NCBI RefSeq assembly: GCF_026672545.1
Contig: NZ_JAPPRJ010000009.1
Coordinates: forward strand, 682,001 to 746,000
Length of the DNA stretch: 64,000 bases
Source: Rhizobium sp. SL86
Lineage (GTDB): Bacteria > Pseudomonadota > Alphaproteobacteria > Rhizobiales > Rhizobiaceae
Direction: 5' to 3'
In this document: piece by piece, positions 55,572 through 64,000 of the stretch
How the letters are laid out: the number at the start of each line of letters is the position of its first letter
Position numbering within the stretch: position 1 is the stretch's first letter
Translations under genes and position numbers: made by a program
The notes under the pieces: generated by a model
Told to the model about the DNA's origin: nothing
Databases searched by the model: none
The model's input: only the letters and a program-made list of their open reading frames with translations

Positions 55572-55963
55572 GTGTCAAACGTGGTTGGATTTCGCCCTAA
55601 TCAGTTCAAGCCGTAAAATGGTTGTTCCAGAAAACGTTTCGTGCAAATTTTCTCAGTGGCTCACAAACCCGCAGCGCTAGTTGCCGCCTAAACTCCATGG
55701 AGATCTGGCGATTGGCTTCTTTGCTGGGAAGGCGGCCAAACGCCGCTGCTTGGCCGGCACTTGCCTATCCCCATCGAGACCGTGACCTATGGTCGAGACA
55801 ACCGCATACAGGTTCGCGCGCCGTATCGGTACTTGCTGTCGATAACCGGATGGTCTCAAATACGACCAGATTCTCGCAACGCTGCCAGGCGATAATGTCG
55901 AAAGGCTTTGCAACATGGCTCCAGCACATCGCTTCCGAGCAAGCCAGTCGAACCTTCACTGAG
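55572..55963. other. Intergenic region left of the IS66 element
   Basis: About 390 bases with no supported gene. Short open frames exist on both strands without similarity that I can name. The last eight bases, TCACTGAG, form the left target duplication of the IS66 element. Confidence 0.45.
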
Positions 55964-56046
55964 GAAAGCGCTCATTTCGGCGCACCTTTTCCCGTTGATC
56001 GCCCTGCCGCATGAAGCGTCCACGTAAAATAGGTGGACACTAAATT

Positions 56047-56514
56047 ATGAGTGACGAAGAGCAGACACTGCGTGTGCGCCTTGTGGGGCGTGATGGCCGA
56101 CGCCGCTATGACCCAGCATCAAAGGCCCGGCTTGTAGCGGCCTGTCTTGAGCCTGGCGTTTCGATATCAGGCATGGCGCTTGCCCATGGGATCAACGCCA
56201 ACGTTCTGCGCAAATGGGTGAAGGATTCCAGGGAGGCTGGCTTGTCGGCAGCACCTGTCCGTTCTGCGTTCATCCCGGTCATCGCCGCAGACTGCGGCAA
56301 GCCTGTCGGGGCCCGTTCGCTGGATATGGCGGTCGCAGGTGGTGAAGACCAAGCGGCATCAGTGGAGAGGACGGCGGTGCTGCAAGGTTCTTCCAAAATC
56401 CGGGCTTTGCTGCCGAACGGCGTAAAGCTCTCGCTGGAATGTGGTGATGTGGACGCGTTGACGGCGATCATCGGCGCACTTGGTCGGGTTCAGGCGGTGC
56501 CATGTTCCGATTAG
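56047..56514 (+). CDS. tnpA: IS66 TnpA (Orf1) accessory protein
   Basis: 155 residues with the helix-turn-helix typical of IS66 Orf1 ('YDPASKARLVAACLEPGVSI', 'ALAHGINANVLRKWVKDSRE'). It is required with TnpB for efficient transposition in family members, and the protein appears intact. Its last 13 bases overlap the start of tnpB, the usual coupled layout. Confidence 0.93.
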   Translation: MSDEEQTLRVRLVGRDGRRRYDPASKARLVAACLEPGVSISGMALAHGINANVLRKWVKDSREAGLSAAPVRSAFIPVIAADCGKPVGARSLDMAVAGGEDQAASVERTAVLQGSSKIRALLPNGVKLSLECGDVDALTAIIGALGRVQAVPCSD

Positions 56515-56855
56515 GCGCTGATCTCAAGGTCTACCTGCATCGCGAGCCCATCGACTTCAGGGCTGGGATCAACAGCCTTGCTGTCCTGGTCCAGGAGGAT
56601 ATGGAGCTGGATCCGTTTGCGCCAGCGGTCTTTGCCTTTTGCAACCGTCGCCGTGACCGGATGAAGCTCCTGTTCTTCGATCGATCCGGTTTTGTGATGG
56701 TGCTGAAGCGATTGACAGAAGACAGGTTCCGATGGCCCCGTCGGGAGACGGCCGTGGTGTCGCTTTCGACCGAGCAGCTCCATTGGATTCTCGACGGCAT
56801 CGACATCGACGCGATGGTGCGCCATCCGGTGCGGCAATATCAGGTGGCTGGCTGA
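56502..56855 (+). CDS. tnpB: IS66 TnpB (Orf2) accessory protein
   Basis: 117 residues of the IS66 Orf2 family: 'VYLHREPIDFRAGINSLAVL', 'FAFCNRRRDRMKLLFFDRSG' and 'LTEDRFRWPR'. Length and motifs are normal. ATG 56502 overlaps the end of tnpA. The exact biochemical role is unknown even for the family, but it is needed for transposition. Confidence 0.95.
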   Translation: MFRLGADLKVYLHREPIDFRAGINSLAVLVQEDMELDPFAPAVFAFCNRRRDRMKLLFFDRSGFVMVLKRLTEDRFRWPRRETAVVSLSTEQLHWILDGIDIDAMVRHPVRQYQVAG

Positions 56856-56909
56856 CGCATCTCGAATCGAGGAGTTGACGTAGCGGCCTGCTTTCGATTC
56901 AAGAATTTG

Positions 56910-58500
56910 ATGAATCGAACCGGCGAACCTGATGTTGCGGAGTTGATGGCGCAGTTGGCGGCGCATGCTGCCGAGATCGCCGCGCTCAAAGGCCGAGAGG
57001 CAAGCGCTTTCGCAGCGCATCGTCAAACTTGAGGAAGAGCTGGCGCTGGCGCGGTTGCATCGCTTTGCGCCTCGCAGCGAAAAGCACGTCGATCGCCTGT
57101 TCAATGAAGCCGAGCAGGTTGCCGTTGACGAGGATGCTGGTGACGACGGTGATCTCGTTGACCTGCCGGACACTGGCCTGCCGCCTGCGGAAAGGCCCGA
57201 AGGCAAGAAGCGTGGCCGTAAGCCCTTGCCGGAAAACCTTCCCCGCGAGCGTGTCGAATACGACCTTGCCGACGATGAGAAGGCTTGCCCCTGCTGTCGG
57301 CATCAGATGCATCGCATGGGAGAAGCCGTCACCGAGCAGCTCCATATCGAGGTGAAGGCCAAGGTCCTGCAGAATGTGCGGTTCAAGTACGCTTGCCGTC
57401 ATTGCGATCGAACCGGCATCAACACGCCGGTTGTCCTTGCGCCGATGCCCGCGCAGCCGCTGCCTGGCAGCATTGCCACGGCTTCAACGCTGGCCTTTGC
57501 GCTGGTTCACAAATATGTCGACGGCACACCGCTCTACCGTCTGGCCCAGGCCTTCGAGCGTGCCGGTGTTCCCGTCAGCCGCGGCGCTCTGGGTCACTGG
57601 GTGATCGGCTCGAGCGAGCGGCATCTCTCCCGCATCTATGACGCGCTGAAACTGCGACTTCGGGCGCAGCCGCTCATCCATGGCGACGAGACGACGGTCC
57701 AGGTCCTGAAGGAAAAGGACAGGGAGGCCGCTGACACGTCTTATATGTGGGCCTATCGCAGCGGCGAGGACAGCGAGGAGCCGATCGTTCTCTTCGATTA
57801 CCAGCCGGGCCGCGGCCAGATCCATCCGCAGACATTCCTTGGGCGTTATCGCGGCATCGTCATGAGTGACGGCTACACCGCCTGGCGCACCCTGGAGGGG
57901 GCAACCCATATCGGATGCATGGCCCATTCCAGACGACGCTTCGTCAATGCCCTCAAAGCGAGAAAGAAAGGTGGTGGTCCGCCGGAGCAGGCGCTGAAGT
58001 TCTTCGAGCAGCTCTACCGGATAGAAAGATTGGCGAAGGAGGAAACGCCGAACGAAGGCGAAACGCAAGACGATTGCATTCGCCGCGTTCGCCAGCTTCA
58101 CAGTGTCCCCATCCTCAATGCCCTCAAGACATGGCTCGATGACATCAAGCCGAAGGTCTTGCCGGACAGCAAGCTCGGCGATGCCATCTCCTACACCTTG
58201 AACCAATGGGACTATTTGACCCGCTACGCGCAAGACGGCAGGATGCCGATCGATAACAACCTTCTTGAGCGTGACATCAGGATTTTTGCAACGGGTAGAA
58301 AATCGTGGCTCTTCAGCGACACTGTCGAGGGAGCCAAAGCCAGTGCTGTTGTCTACAGCATCATGCTGACATGCCGGGCGTGCGGCGTCGAACCCTTGGC
58401 ATACCTGCGCCATGTCCTGACCGAATTGCCGCAGCGCGCCACAGACGCCGATATCACCGACCTGCTGCCATTCAACTTCGCCAAAACCGTCGCTGCCTGA
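56910..58500 (+). CDS. tnpC: IS66 TnpC transposase, frameshifted near the N-terminus
   Basis: The DDE transposase of IS66. The long frame (from about 56965) carries a leucine-rich N-terminus ('QRIVKLEEELALARLHRFA'), a zinc-binding part ('CPCCRHQMHRMG'), the DDE domain ('PLIHGDETTVQVL', 'GIVMSDGYTAWRTLEG' and the Glu in 'PIDNNLLERDIR') and the IS66 C-terminal domain. The natural start is ATG 56910 ('MNRTGEPDVAELMAQLAAHA'), but it is in another frame. Removing one G from the CAAAGGCC at 56988-56994 would join 'EIAALK' to 'AERQALSQRIVKLEEEL'. The gene is therefore broken by one base, uses a later weak start, or relies on frameshifting. Confidence 0.88.
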
Positions 58501-58571
58501 TCCGATACGACCGGATGACAGCGAATCCGGTCAAACACGCTGCGTCAATGTGCATGGAAACAAGCGCTTAC

Positions 58572-58872
58572 TCACTGATCACTCGACGGCGTGTATTTTC
58601 GCGTCTCATTTATTCATAGCAGAAGGAAAATAGGGGGCCAGCGTTTCCCCGCCGAAGCCGCACCATCAAGCCACTACCTTGGCCCATATTTGCGCCGCCG
58701 CTCTCCGCTAGCAGTCGATCCAGAAGTGTTCTCCATGGAATGAGCTCGTCTGCGCCCGCAATTCGGCGTCCTGACGAACTTAAAATTGCGGTTGACGTGA
58801 AGTCCACCAGGGACATTATGTTCGTGCGACCCGCTAGAGATTTCAAGCTTGTGAGGATCGCCTATCGAAGCC
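58572..58872. other. Intergenic region right of the IS66 element
   Basis: Three hundred bases with no confident gene. A minus frame at 58610-58846 contains 'DELIPWRTLLDRLLAESGG', faintly like the start of IS5-type transposases, but the remainder does not support this. The first eight bases are the right target duplication. Confidence 0.4.
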
Positions 58873-59979
58873 TCATTGACCATCAAGATCGACAACATCC
58901 CGCACCAAACTGCCTGTTTCGGAAAGTCTTATAAATCCCCATTTCCCGTGGAGTTTGACCGGAGCTAGCCCCTCTTTTGGCGAATAGACATCCTCGAAGC
59001 GCGCCTTAACGGCCTCCACTATATCCACGGGCGACGACACCTTCAGAAAACCGCGCCGGTCCCCGACACGGAAAATCGCCCAACCGTCCCTGACCGGATA
59101 TGCGTTGTCGTATCGTGGAGAAAGAACAACCTTCGCCTTCTTATCGATGAAACCCCACTTACCGCCAATCTTTACCGGCGCGACGCCGCCTACGAAGTCA
59201 CGCGCGCCCTCATAACGGGCAGGTACTACCATCCTGCCCTCAACATTGGTAAATCCCCAAAGCTTGCCATCCACGCTCACCGCAGCAAGACCCTCGCTAA
59301 AGCCACGTGCACTCTTAAACGGCGTCGACATCACATCACCCCGAACCGAACTGAAATACCACGCACCACCGCTTTTCACCGGCGCCCAACCGTTATCGGC
59401 AAAGGCCCCTGCCTCGAAGTGCTCGGAGTCACTTTCCAGATATATATCCACCGGAACACCAGAGCCGGTGAGAATGCGGAATCCGGATTCGTCATCTTTT
59501 ACAAACCGGAAGCCATTAAAGACTTCACCGGCGAATGTATAAGTTGGCTCCACCACCATCGTTCCAGCGGGGTCGATGTAGCCCCACATGCCGTTCTCAC
59601 GCACGGTCGCCAAGCCGCTCGAGAACGGCTTGACCGCTTCATAAACCGGCTCTACCGCGACTTTTCCCGCGGTATTGAGGAATCCCCAAACATTACCGGC
59701 CCGCACACCGAAGCGCCCACCACTTCCGGTCTGAACCTCGTCGAACCTGGGCTTCAAAACCCATTTCCCAGACTTGTCTATGAAACCCCATTTCCCGGCA
59801 AACAGGGCCGGTGCGATTCCCTCGTGAAAATGCCCGACTTCATCAAAGGTCGGCGCAATGACCAATTCCTGCGCAAAGCCTCCGCCGGGCGGACACCAAA
59901 ACAGGAAAGCCAATATCATCACGGCACTAATACGATTGACCGTCAGCCTGAACTGGAAGGGTTCTGTGCGTTGCTGCAT
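58873..59979 (-). CDS. Exported WG-repeat protein
   Basis: A 368-residue protein with a signal peptide ('AVMILAFLFWCPPGGGFAQ') followed by six or seven WG (Trp-Gly) beta repeats of the form 'GKWGFIDKSGKWVLKPRFDE'. WG repeats mediate protein contacts, and exported versions are common in bacteria without a fixed function. The start is ATG 59979 with GGGAAGA upstream; the frame is open to 60066. It is divergent from the Memo-CapA fusion gene with 148 bp between them, so shared regulation is possible. Confidence 0.88.
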   Translation of the reverse strand: MQQRTEPFQFRLTVNRISAVMILAFLFWCPPGGGFAQELVIAPTFDEVGHFHEGIAPALFAGKWGFIDKSGKWVLKPRFDEVQTGSGGRFGVRAGNVWGFLNTAGKVAVEPVYEAVKPFSSGLATVRENGMWGYIDPAGTMVVEPTYTFAGEVFNGFRFVKDDESGFRILTGSGVPVDIYLESDSEHFEAGAFADNGWAPVKSGGAWYFSSVRGDVMSTPFKSARGFSEGLAAVSVDGKLWGFTNVEGRMVVPARYEGARDFVGGVAPVKIGGKWGFIDKKAKVVLSPRYDNAYPVRDGWAIFRVGDRRGFLKVSSPVDIVEAVKARFEDVYSPKEGLAPVKLHGKWGFIRLSETGSLVRDVVDLDGQ

Positions 59980-60127
59980 GGCGTCTTCCCTTTTTCCTAT
60001 CGCAAAACGGTGAATATCGTCATCGCCCGGACAGATTACGCCAGACGAAAGAAAGGAAAAGCGCAAAGTTGTGCCATCACGACAGCAAGACTATGATGAT
60101 GCAACAATCATAGGTAAGACGCTTGTG

Positions 60128-61819
60128 ATGATAAAACTGAGGCCATCGCGGGCTAGCGTGCTCGCCACCATTCTCGTGTGTCTTTTCACGGCTAAACCAG
60201 CGCCAGCCGCAGGACCGATGGACCAATTGCTTGCCCCCGTTTATGACAGGGCCCTGTTGTCCGGTGCTATAGCTGCCGAAAAACCGTCCTTTCCCGTGCC
60301 CACTGGCGTGACAGGAATTACGGTGCCGCACCACCTGCTCTCCGCCGATCTAATCGCCAGAGGGTTCTGGGCGGCATCGGAAAAGAGCTACAAACGCGTT
60401 ATCGTGCTTGCGCCCGATCATTTTCGTTTGGTGAAAGGCCGTTTTGCAACCGGATATACTTCATTCAAAACCGTCTTCGGCACCCTCGACGCTGATCACG
60501 CCGCCGTAGAAAAGCTCCTAGAGGAAAAAAGCCTCTTCGAAACCGCCAGCTTTGACGCCGAACACGGGCTACTGGCGGAAATGCCGTTCATCCGTCATTT
60601 CTTTCCAGAAGCGAAAGTCGTGCCCGTGCTCGCTTCCATCTTCACGACGCCCGAGGACTGGAAGGCCGCAGCCGATCTTCTCCGCCGAACCATCGACGAA
60701 GATACGCTGGTAGTGCAGTCGACCGACTATTCCCACTACCTACCCCTCAGCGAGGCGGTGCAACGCGACCAAGAAACGATAGCAGCTATCACTGCGCGCG
60801 ATCCAGCCGCGGTTGTCGCCATGCTCCAACCAGCGCATATGGACTCGAAAGCCGCGCAGTTCATCCAGATGCGCTTGCAGGAAGACGTCTTCGCCGCAGC
60901 GCCAACCATTCTCGCGAACCGGAATTCCGCCGAATATGGCGGATCGCAAGACAATACCACAAGCTACGTCGTAACGGTCTACCATCGGCAACCGGATGCG
61001 TTTTCCGCCGCGCGCTATCCGGATCATTCGGTCACCTACTTCGGCGGCGACACACTGGTGGGCCGTTTCTTCCTACCGTCCCTGACAGACGAAGCCGTCG
61101 TATCGAGGCTGGCAGATGCTGTCAGAACGAAAACCGCGGGCGGCGAGATTATCGTTAATCTCGAAGGTGTGCTGAGCGCCGAGGTCGTAACCAATCCGCC
61201 GCCGGGCGCACACCTTATGCATACCGATGTCGCCGCTCCCCTGTTTCGCGTCATGAACATTACCGCTGCCGGGTTGGCCAACAATCACGCTGGCGACTTC
61301 GGGTCCGAAGGGCTCGAGGGAACGGTCGCGGCTCTTGAAACAATCGGCGTGAAACCGTTGCGCGCAGGGCAGGTCAGCGATTTCGGAACCTTCCGTCTCA
61401 TGCCCCTCACACTTCCGACAACCATACCCGGCGGCAAAAAGCGTGTAGAGGAAGCCATTGCCGCCGCCTGCCGCGCAGATGCAGCGCCACCCTTTATCGT
61501 CATGGCGCATTGGGGCGCGGAATACACCTCGCGAACCGGGCCGGAAGAGTTCAGCGCAGCCGAAGCGCTTGCGGCTTGCGGCGTATCGGCAATTATCGGT
61601 GCCCACAGCCATCTGGCCTCCGACAGGATCGACCTGATCAGCGGCCATACGCAATCCGTCTTCTCGCTTGGAAACTTCCTCTTCGATCAGAATGGAACAC
61701 GCAGTTCCAGTGCCCTATTGGAATTGCGCAGCTTTCAGCAGGGTACAATCGTTACACGGCTGGTGCCGTTGCCGAATCTGTTCGATCTCGCCAATGCACT
61801 CCACAGGGATCGGAACTAA
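60128..61819 (+). CDS. Fusion of a Memo-like domain (AmmeMemoRadiSam B) and a CapA/PgsA metallophosphatase-like domain
   Basis: 563 residues. A signal peptide ends near 'AKPAPAAGP'. Residues ~30-290 are a Memo-like domain: 'TVPHHLL' (67-69), 'LAPDHF', 'EHGLLAEMPF' and 'QSTDYSHYLP' (His203), the histidine set of Memo proteins related to LigB dioxygenases. Residues ~300-560 are CapA/PgsA-like: 'VTYFGGDTLVGRFF', 'IVNLEGVL', 'LANNHAGDFG', 'VMAHWGAEY', 'IIGAHSHL' and 'SLGNFLFDQ', the calcineurin-like metal site of poly-gamma-glutamate synthesis proteins. Memo-B is normally cytosolic and linked to a radical SAM partner; here it is exported and no such partner is seen. The start is ATG 60128; the gene is convergent with the MORN gene. 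Confidence 0.87.
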   Translation: MIKLRPSRASVLATILVCLFTAKPAPAAGPMDQLLAPVYDRALLSGAIAAEKPSFPVPTGVTGITVPHHLLSADLIARGFWAASEKSYKRVIVLAPDHFRLVKGRFATGYTSFKTVFGTLDADHAAVEKLLEEKSLFETASFDAEHGLLAEMPFIRHFFPEAKVVPVLASIFTTPEDWKAAADLLRRTIDEDTLVVQSTDYSHYLPLSEAVQRDQETIAAITARDPAAVVAMLQPAHMDSKAAQFIQMRLQEDVFAAAPTILANRNSAEYGGSQDNTTSYVVTVYHRQPDAFSAARYPDHSVTYFGGDTLVGRFFLPSLTDEAVVSRLADAVRTKTAGGEIIVNLEGVLSAEVVTNPPPGAHLMHTDVAAPLFRVMNITAAGLANNHAGDFGSEGLEGTVAALETIGVKPLRAGQVSDFGTFRLMPLTLPTTIPGGKKRVEEAIAAACRADAAPPFIVMAHWGAEYTSRTGPEEFSAAEALAACGVSAIIGAHSHLASDRIDLISGHTQSVFSLGNFLFDQNGTRSSSALLELRSFQQGTIVTRLVPLPNLFDLANALHRDRN

Positions 61820-61833
61820 CGGTAGGATGTATT

Positions 61834-63708
61834 TTATTCCTTTCCGTCGCCGTCATATTCGTCACCGTCATCGTCAGTCTTTTCCGGCTGGGGTCTCGGC
61901 TTGAAGTAGGTGAGATTCACAGGGCGCGTAGCAACGTCACGGCCATCGGCAAGCTGCAATACGATGCGAAAATCGTGAACGGCGCTCATGTCGGATTCAA
62001 TCTGTACGCGCCAGCGCCCCGTAACGCCTGGAGGAATGTCGTCAGCAAGCTGGAGCGGGATGCGATAATTCTCGCCGTCCGCTTTCAGTTTGAACGGCTT
62101 GCGGAACTTGCCTTCTTCCGTACCACCCTCGCCGCATTCAATCATGGAGGGACTGTAGGCGATCTGGAAACTCAGATCGAAAGACGATGTCTTCATATGC
62201 GTCTCGCCATTCGCGTCCGCCCATTCATAGGCAATCTCCCCGTGATAGGGCACGACAAAGCTGCCATAATCGACGGTCACGATTTCGGCGAACTTCTCCA
62301 GAGAAGGATGCTCCTTGATCGCCTTCTGGCAAGCCCCAATTGTTTCTCTGTCGCATTCAAGCGCCACCTGATCTTCGATGCCGAATTGCTTGAAAAACGG
62401 CGCGTAGTCCACGTGTTGCAATTCCGCGATCTTCTCGAAAGCCTGCAGGGGAAGTTCGAATAAAACTTTGTCCTTGACGGCGAGCGTGCCTGTCACCTTG
62501 ACCTTTGACATGTCGCTCCAACCGAAATTCTGCACGTCGAAGGCCGTCGTGAACTCCGGACCTTGGCAGGCTCCCGGGAACGGCCCATCGACCTGAACTG
62601 CCGGTTCGCGATCGGAAACGCTTCGGCTGACATCGATATAACCGCCAGCTATGCGAACCGTCTCCTCGGAAAGATTGCTCAAATCGAGAATGAACGGGGT
62701 TGGCTGGTAATATTCGATCGGACCTAGGAAGCTTAGTTCTGTGATGACCGAAAACCGCTCGTCTTGAGTAATCTGAATCGGAACCCTGCCGCGCCACACA
62801 TCGAAAAGCCTTGCATTGTCTGGCAAAACCTTCAAGACTTCGCCAGAAGCCTGCGATGTGTAGCCGAGCGCCTGAACATCGGCGACGGGGTCGATCACCT
62901 GACGCCTATCGACCACAAGACCTGCCTCAATGTTCGCAGCGTTGTCGTACTTGGCAAGCAAGAGTTCCACCTGCCCCGGATCCGCGGGCATCACGCGCGA
63001 CCCTTCGACTTCGTTGCCGGCCTGCCAGCGTGCATAAAGTGCCGGACCGTCGCCGATACGAATGCGTCCCATTCCGTCGCGCAGTCCAGCGGCGAACCCG
63101 CCTTCGTACACTATCCCTGTGCGGCCGATGTAGACACCGTTGCCATGACGCTTACCACTCTGGAAGAACCCCGCATACTCGTCTCCATTCGGTAATTGCA
63201 GGCGTCCATGGCCATCCATCAGACCATTTTTCCAACTACCTCTATAGCTGGCGCCTGCCCGGTGCAGGTATACTCCCTGACCTTCGGCATGCCCCTCGAT
63301 CAGCGTCCCGATAAACCGTGCCACCGCCGCACTCTTGTCATAAGAGGCCGCTCCTTTTTCGCGCCAAACAAGACGACCGCTGCCAGTCACGGTACCGTCG
63401 CGGTCCGCGGTCACATCGTCAGCCAGCCACGTCAACGCGTACCCCTGCGCGGCCAGCGGGTCCCACACCCGATAGTTTCGACGAACGAGACGCTTTTCAT
63501 GGCGGTCCCATACGAGTTGGACGAGATCACGCCACGCCCCGGCGGAAAATCCGGGAAGCACGGTGGCCTCCGCCGTTTCCTTCGCAGCCGCGAGACGCAC
63601 AGCCGAACCGGCATTGGCGCTGCCGGATAGAGAAGTGGCGACAGCAAGCACAGCGTAGACCAACATCGCGCTTTCCCGAAAACCGGCAACGATTCCCTCA
63701 GTCTTCAT
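61834..63708 (-). CDS. Exported MORN-repeat protein of unknown function (624 aa)
   Basis: A signal peptide ('AMLVYAVLAVATSLSGSANA') is followed by a ~90-residue region and then about four MORN motifs at roughly 140-225 ('GHAEGQGVYLHRAGASYRGS', 'GDEYAGFFQSGKRHGNGVYI'). MORN repeats bind lipids or proteins, often at membranes. The C-terminal ~380 residues are unknown, with beta-rich segments and an acidic tail 'DDDGDEYDGDG'. The start is ATG 63708 with AGAGGGG upstream; an earlier in-frame start at 63774 would overlap the upstream WD40-like gene. It follows that gene on the same strand by 23 bp. Confidence 0.85.
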   Translation of the reverse strand: MKTEGIVAGFRESAMLVYAVLAVATSLSGSANAGSAVRLAAAKETAEATVLPGFSAGAWRDLVQLVWDRHEKRLVRRNYRVWDPLAAQGYALTWLADDVTADRDGTVTGSGRLVWREKGAASYDKSAAVARFIGTLIEGHAEGQGVYLHRAGASYRGSWKNGLMDGHGRLQLPNGDEYAGFFQSGKRHGNGVYIGRTGIVYEGGFAAGLRDGMGRIRIGDGPALYARWQAGNEVEGSRVMPADPGQVELLLAKYDNAANIEAGLVVDRRQVIDPVADVQALGYTSQASGEVLKVLPDNARLFDVWRGRVPIQITQDERFSVITELSFLGPIEYYQPTPFILDLSNLSEETVRIAGGYIDVSRSVSDREPAVQVDGPFPGACQGPEFTTAFDVQNFGWSDMSKVKVTGTLAVKDKVLFELPLQAFEKIAELQHVDYAPFFKQFGIEDQVALECDRETIGACQKAIKEHPSLEKFAEIVTVDYGSFVVPYHGEIAYEWADANGETHMKTSSFDLSFQIAYSPSMIECGEGGTEEGKFRKPFKLKADGENYRIPLQLADDIPPGVTGRWRVQIESDMSAVHDFRIVLQLADGRDVATRPVNLTYFKPRPQPEKTDDDGDEYDGDGKE

Positions 63709-63731
63709 GACCACCCCTCTTGTCTTGGCAT

Positions 63732-64000
63732 TCATTTGAAATGGCGCAAGACAGCGCCGGCACGTTCTTCCCAAAGCACCGCATCAAGCGCTACGATCTC
63801 GACGTCGCCAGTCCCAGTCGCCACAGCGAGATGGCCATCGTCAAACCAGTCCAGAGAAACCGCCTTCATCACGCCGTTCTTCAGCTCCCCGGCGAACGAA
63901 CGTTGCGGTACAATCCTTAGGGACAGTATCCGTTCATCATCAGCCAACCGCCAGACATAAAGATCCCCCTCCGTCGACAGTGCTGCAAGGCGGTCTCCTG
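63732..64000 (-). CDS. WD40-like repeat protein, C-terminal end (5' part outside window)
   Basis: The frame is open to the right edge and ends at 63732. It encodes 'LAALSTEGDLYVWRLADDER' and 'VSLDWFDDGHLAVATGTGDV', two beta-propeller blades of WD40 style, then a short tail. Only about 90 residues are visible, so function and export cannot be judged. It is probably the first gene of a transcript that continues into the MORN-repeat gene. Confidence 0.7.
   Translation of the reverse strand, partial: GDRLAALSTEGDLYVWRLADDERILSLRIVPQRSFAGELKNGVMKAVSLDWFDDGHLAVATGTGDVEIVALDAVLWEERAGAVLRHFK

Larger units (their letters stand above)
55964..58571 (+). mobile_element. IS66-family insertion sequence (about 2.6 kb)
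   Basis: Contains tnpA, tnpB and tnpC in the usual order. The right end reads AAGCGCTTAC (ending at 58571), whose reverse complement GTAAGCGCTT is the IS66 terminal sequence; the left end GAAAGCGCTCATTTC at 55964 matches it imperfectly. Flanks are TCACTGAG on the left and TCACTGAT on the right, a 7/8 match to an 8-bp duplication, the length made by IS66. The element is probably recent, though its tnpC reading frame is interrupted. Confidence 0.85.

Noticed and set aside
58610..58846. Possible IS5-type transposase N-terminus on the minus strand
   Set aside because: Only about 12 residues look similar, the start would be TTG, and no further transposase motif follows.

Overview
The window looks like chromosome or large-replicon DNA of an alphaproteobacterium of the Rhizobiales (Hyphomicrobiales). 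The grounds are GC-rich coding, a TraG/relaxase/TraF/DUF2840/RepA-like/RdfS-like/FseA-like gene set of the Mesorhizobium-type integrative and conjugative elements (ICEs), DUF736/DUF932/ParB-like accessory genes, and a tripartite tricarboxylate transporter. The assignment rests on gene families only.

Layout. (1) Positions 1-14.8 kb, minus strand: a TolC-type outer-membrane protein followed by a giant repetitive type I secreted adhesin that runs off the left edge. The adhesin carries 14 tandem, nearly identical 309-bp units and a one-base insertion near 12036 that breaks the frame. (2) 15.1-25.3 kb, minus: three large exported proteins of unknown function (one with an LprI-like domain), a VanY-type D,D-carboxypeptidase, an IS110-family element, and 3' remnants of IS630- and IS3-like transposases. 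(3) 25.8-35.8 kb, minus: a compact ICE transfer module (ribbon-helix-helix protein, TraG, relaxase, small coupled ORF, lytic transglycosylase, DUF736, TraF protease, DUF2840, iteron-like repeats, RepA-like protein, excisionase-like AlpA protein, frameshift-encoded FseA-like activator, truncated LuxR-type regulator). The trb mating-pair genes expected beyond the ribbon-helix-helix gene are absent; a resolvase relic sits there instead. A ParA gene is also missing.

(4) 35.9-46.0 kb: two small XRE regulators and metabolic cargo. A plus-strand operon encodes an IclR regulator, an M24 hydrolase, a threonine-synthase-like PLP enzyme and TctC-TctB-TctA. It is followed by a Phd/PIN toxin-antitoxin pair and a minus-strand pair of PduX-like GHMP kinase and cysteine-synthase-like PLP enzyme. 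(5) 46.3-52.4 kb: more ICE-type genes (DUF932, second DUF736, ParB-like, PrtN-like). The DUF932 and ParB-like genes are each preceded by a copy of a ~225-bp leader with a covarying hairpin. (6) 52.5-55.6 kb: a divergent Lrp-type regulator and an AceE/transketolase-like E1 enzyme. (7) 55.96-58.57 kb: an IS66-family element with 7/8-bp target duplications and a frameshifted tnpC. (8) 58.9-64 kb: a WG-repeat exported protein, a Memo-CapA fusion, a MORN-repeat exported protein and the end of a WD40-like protein.

How it fits together. Regions 2 and 8 are both rich in large exported proteins of unknown function and lie on either side of the ICE-derived block, so the ICE and IS elements may have landed in, or accreted onto, an envelope/adhesion island (inference). 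The transfer module keeps DNA-processing and excision-control genes but shows no mating channel or integrase here, so it would need help or is decaying. The metabolic genes point to uptake and processing of a carboxylate or amino-acid derivative. The most unusual items are the duplicated structured leader, the CCC-UGA frameshift in the FseA-like gene, the kinase-PLP pair and the Memo-CapA fusion.
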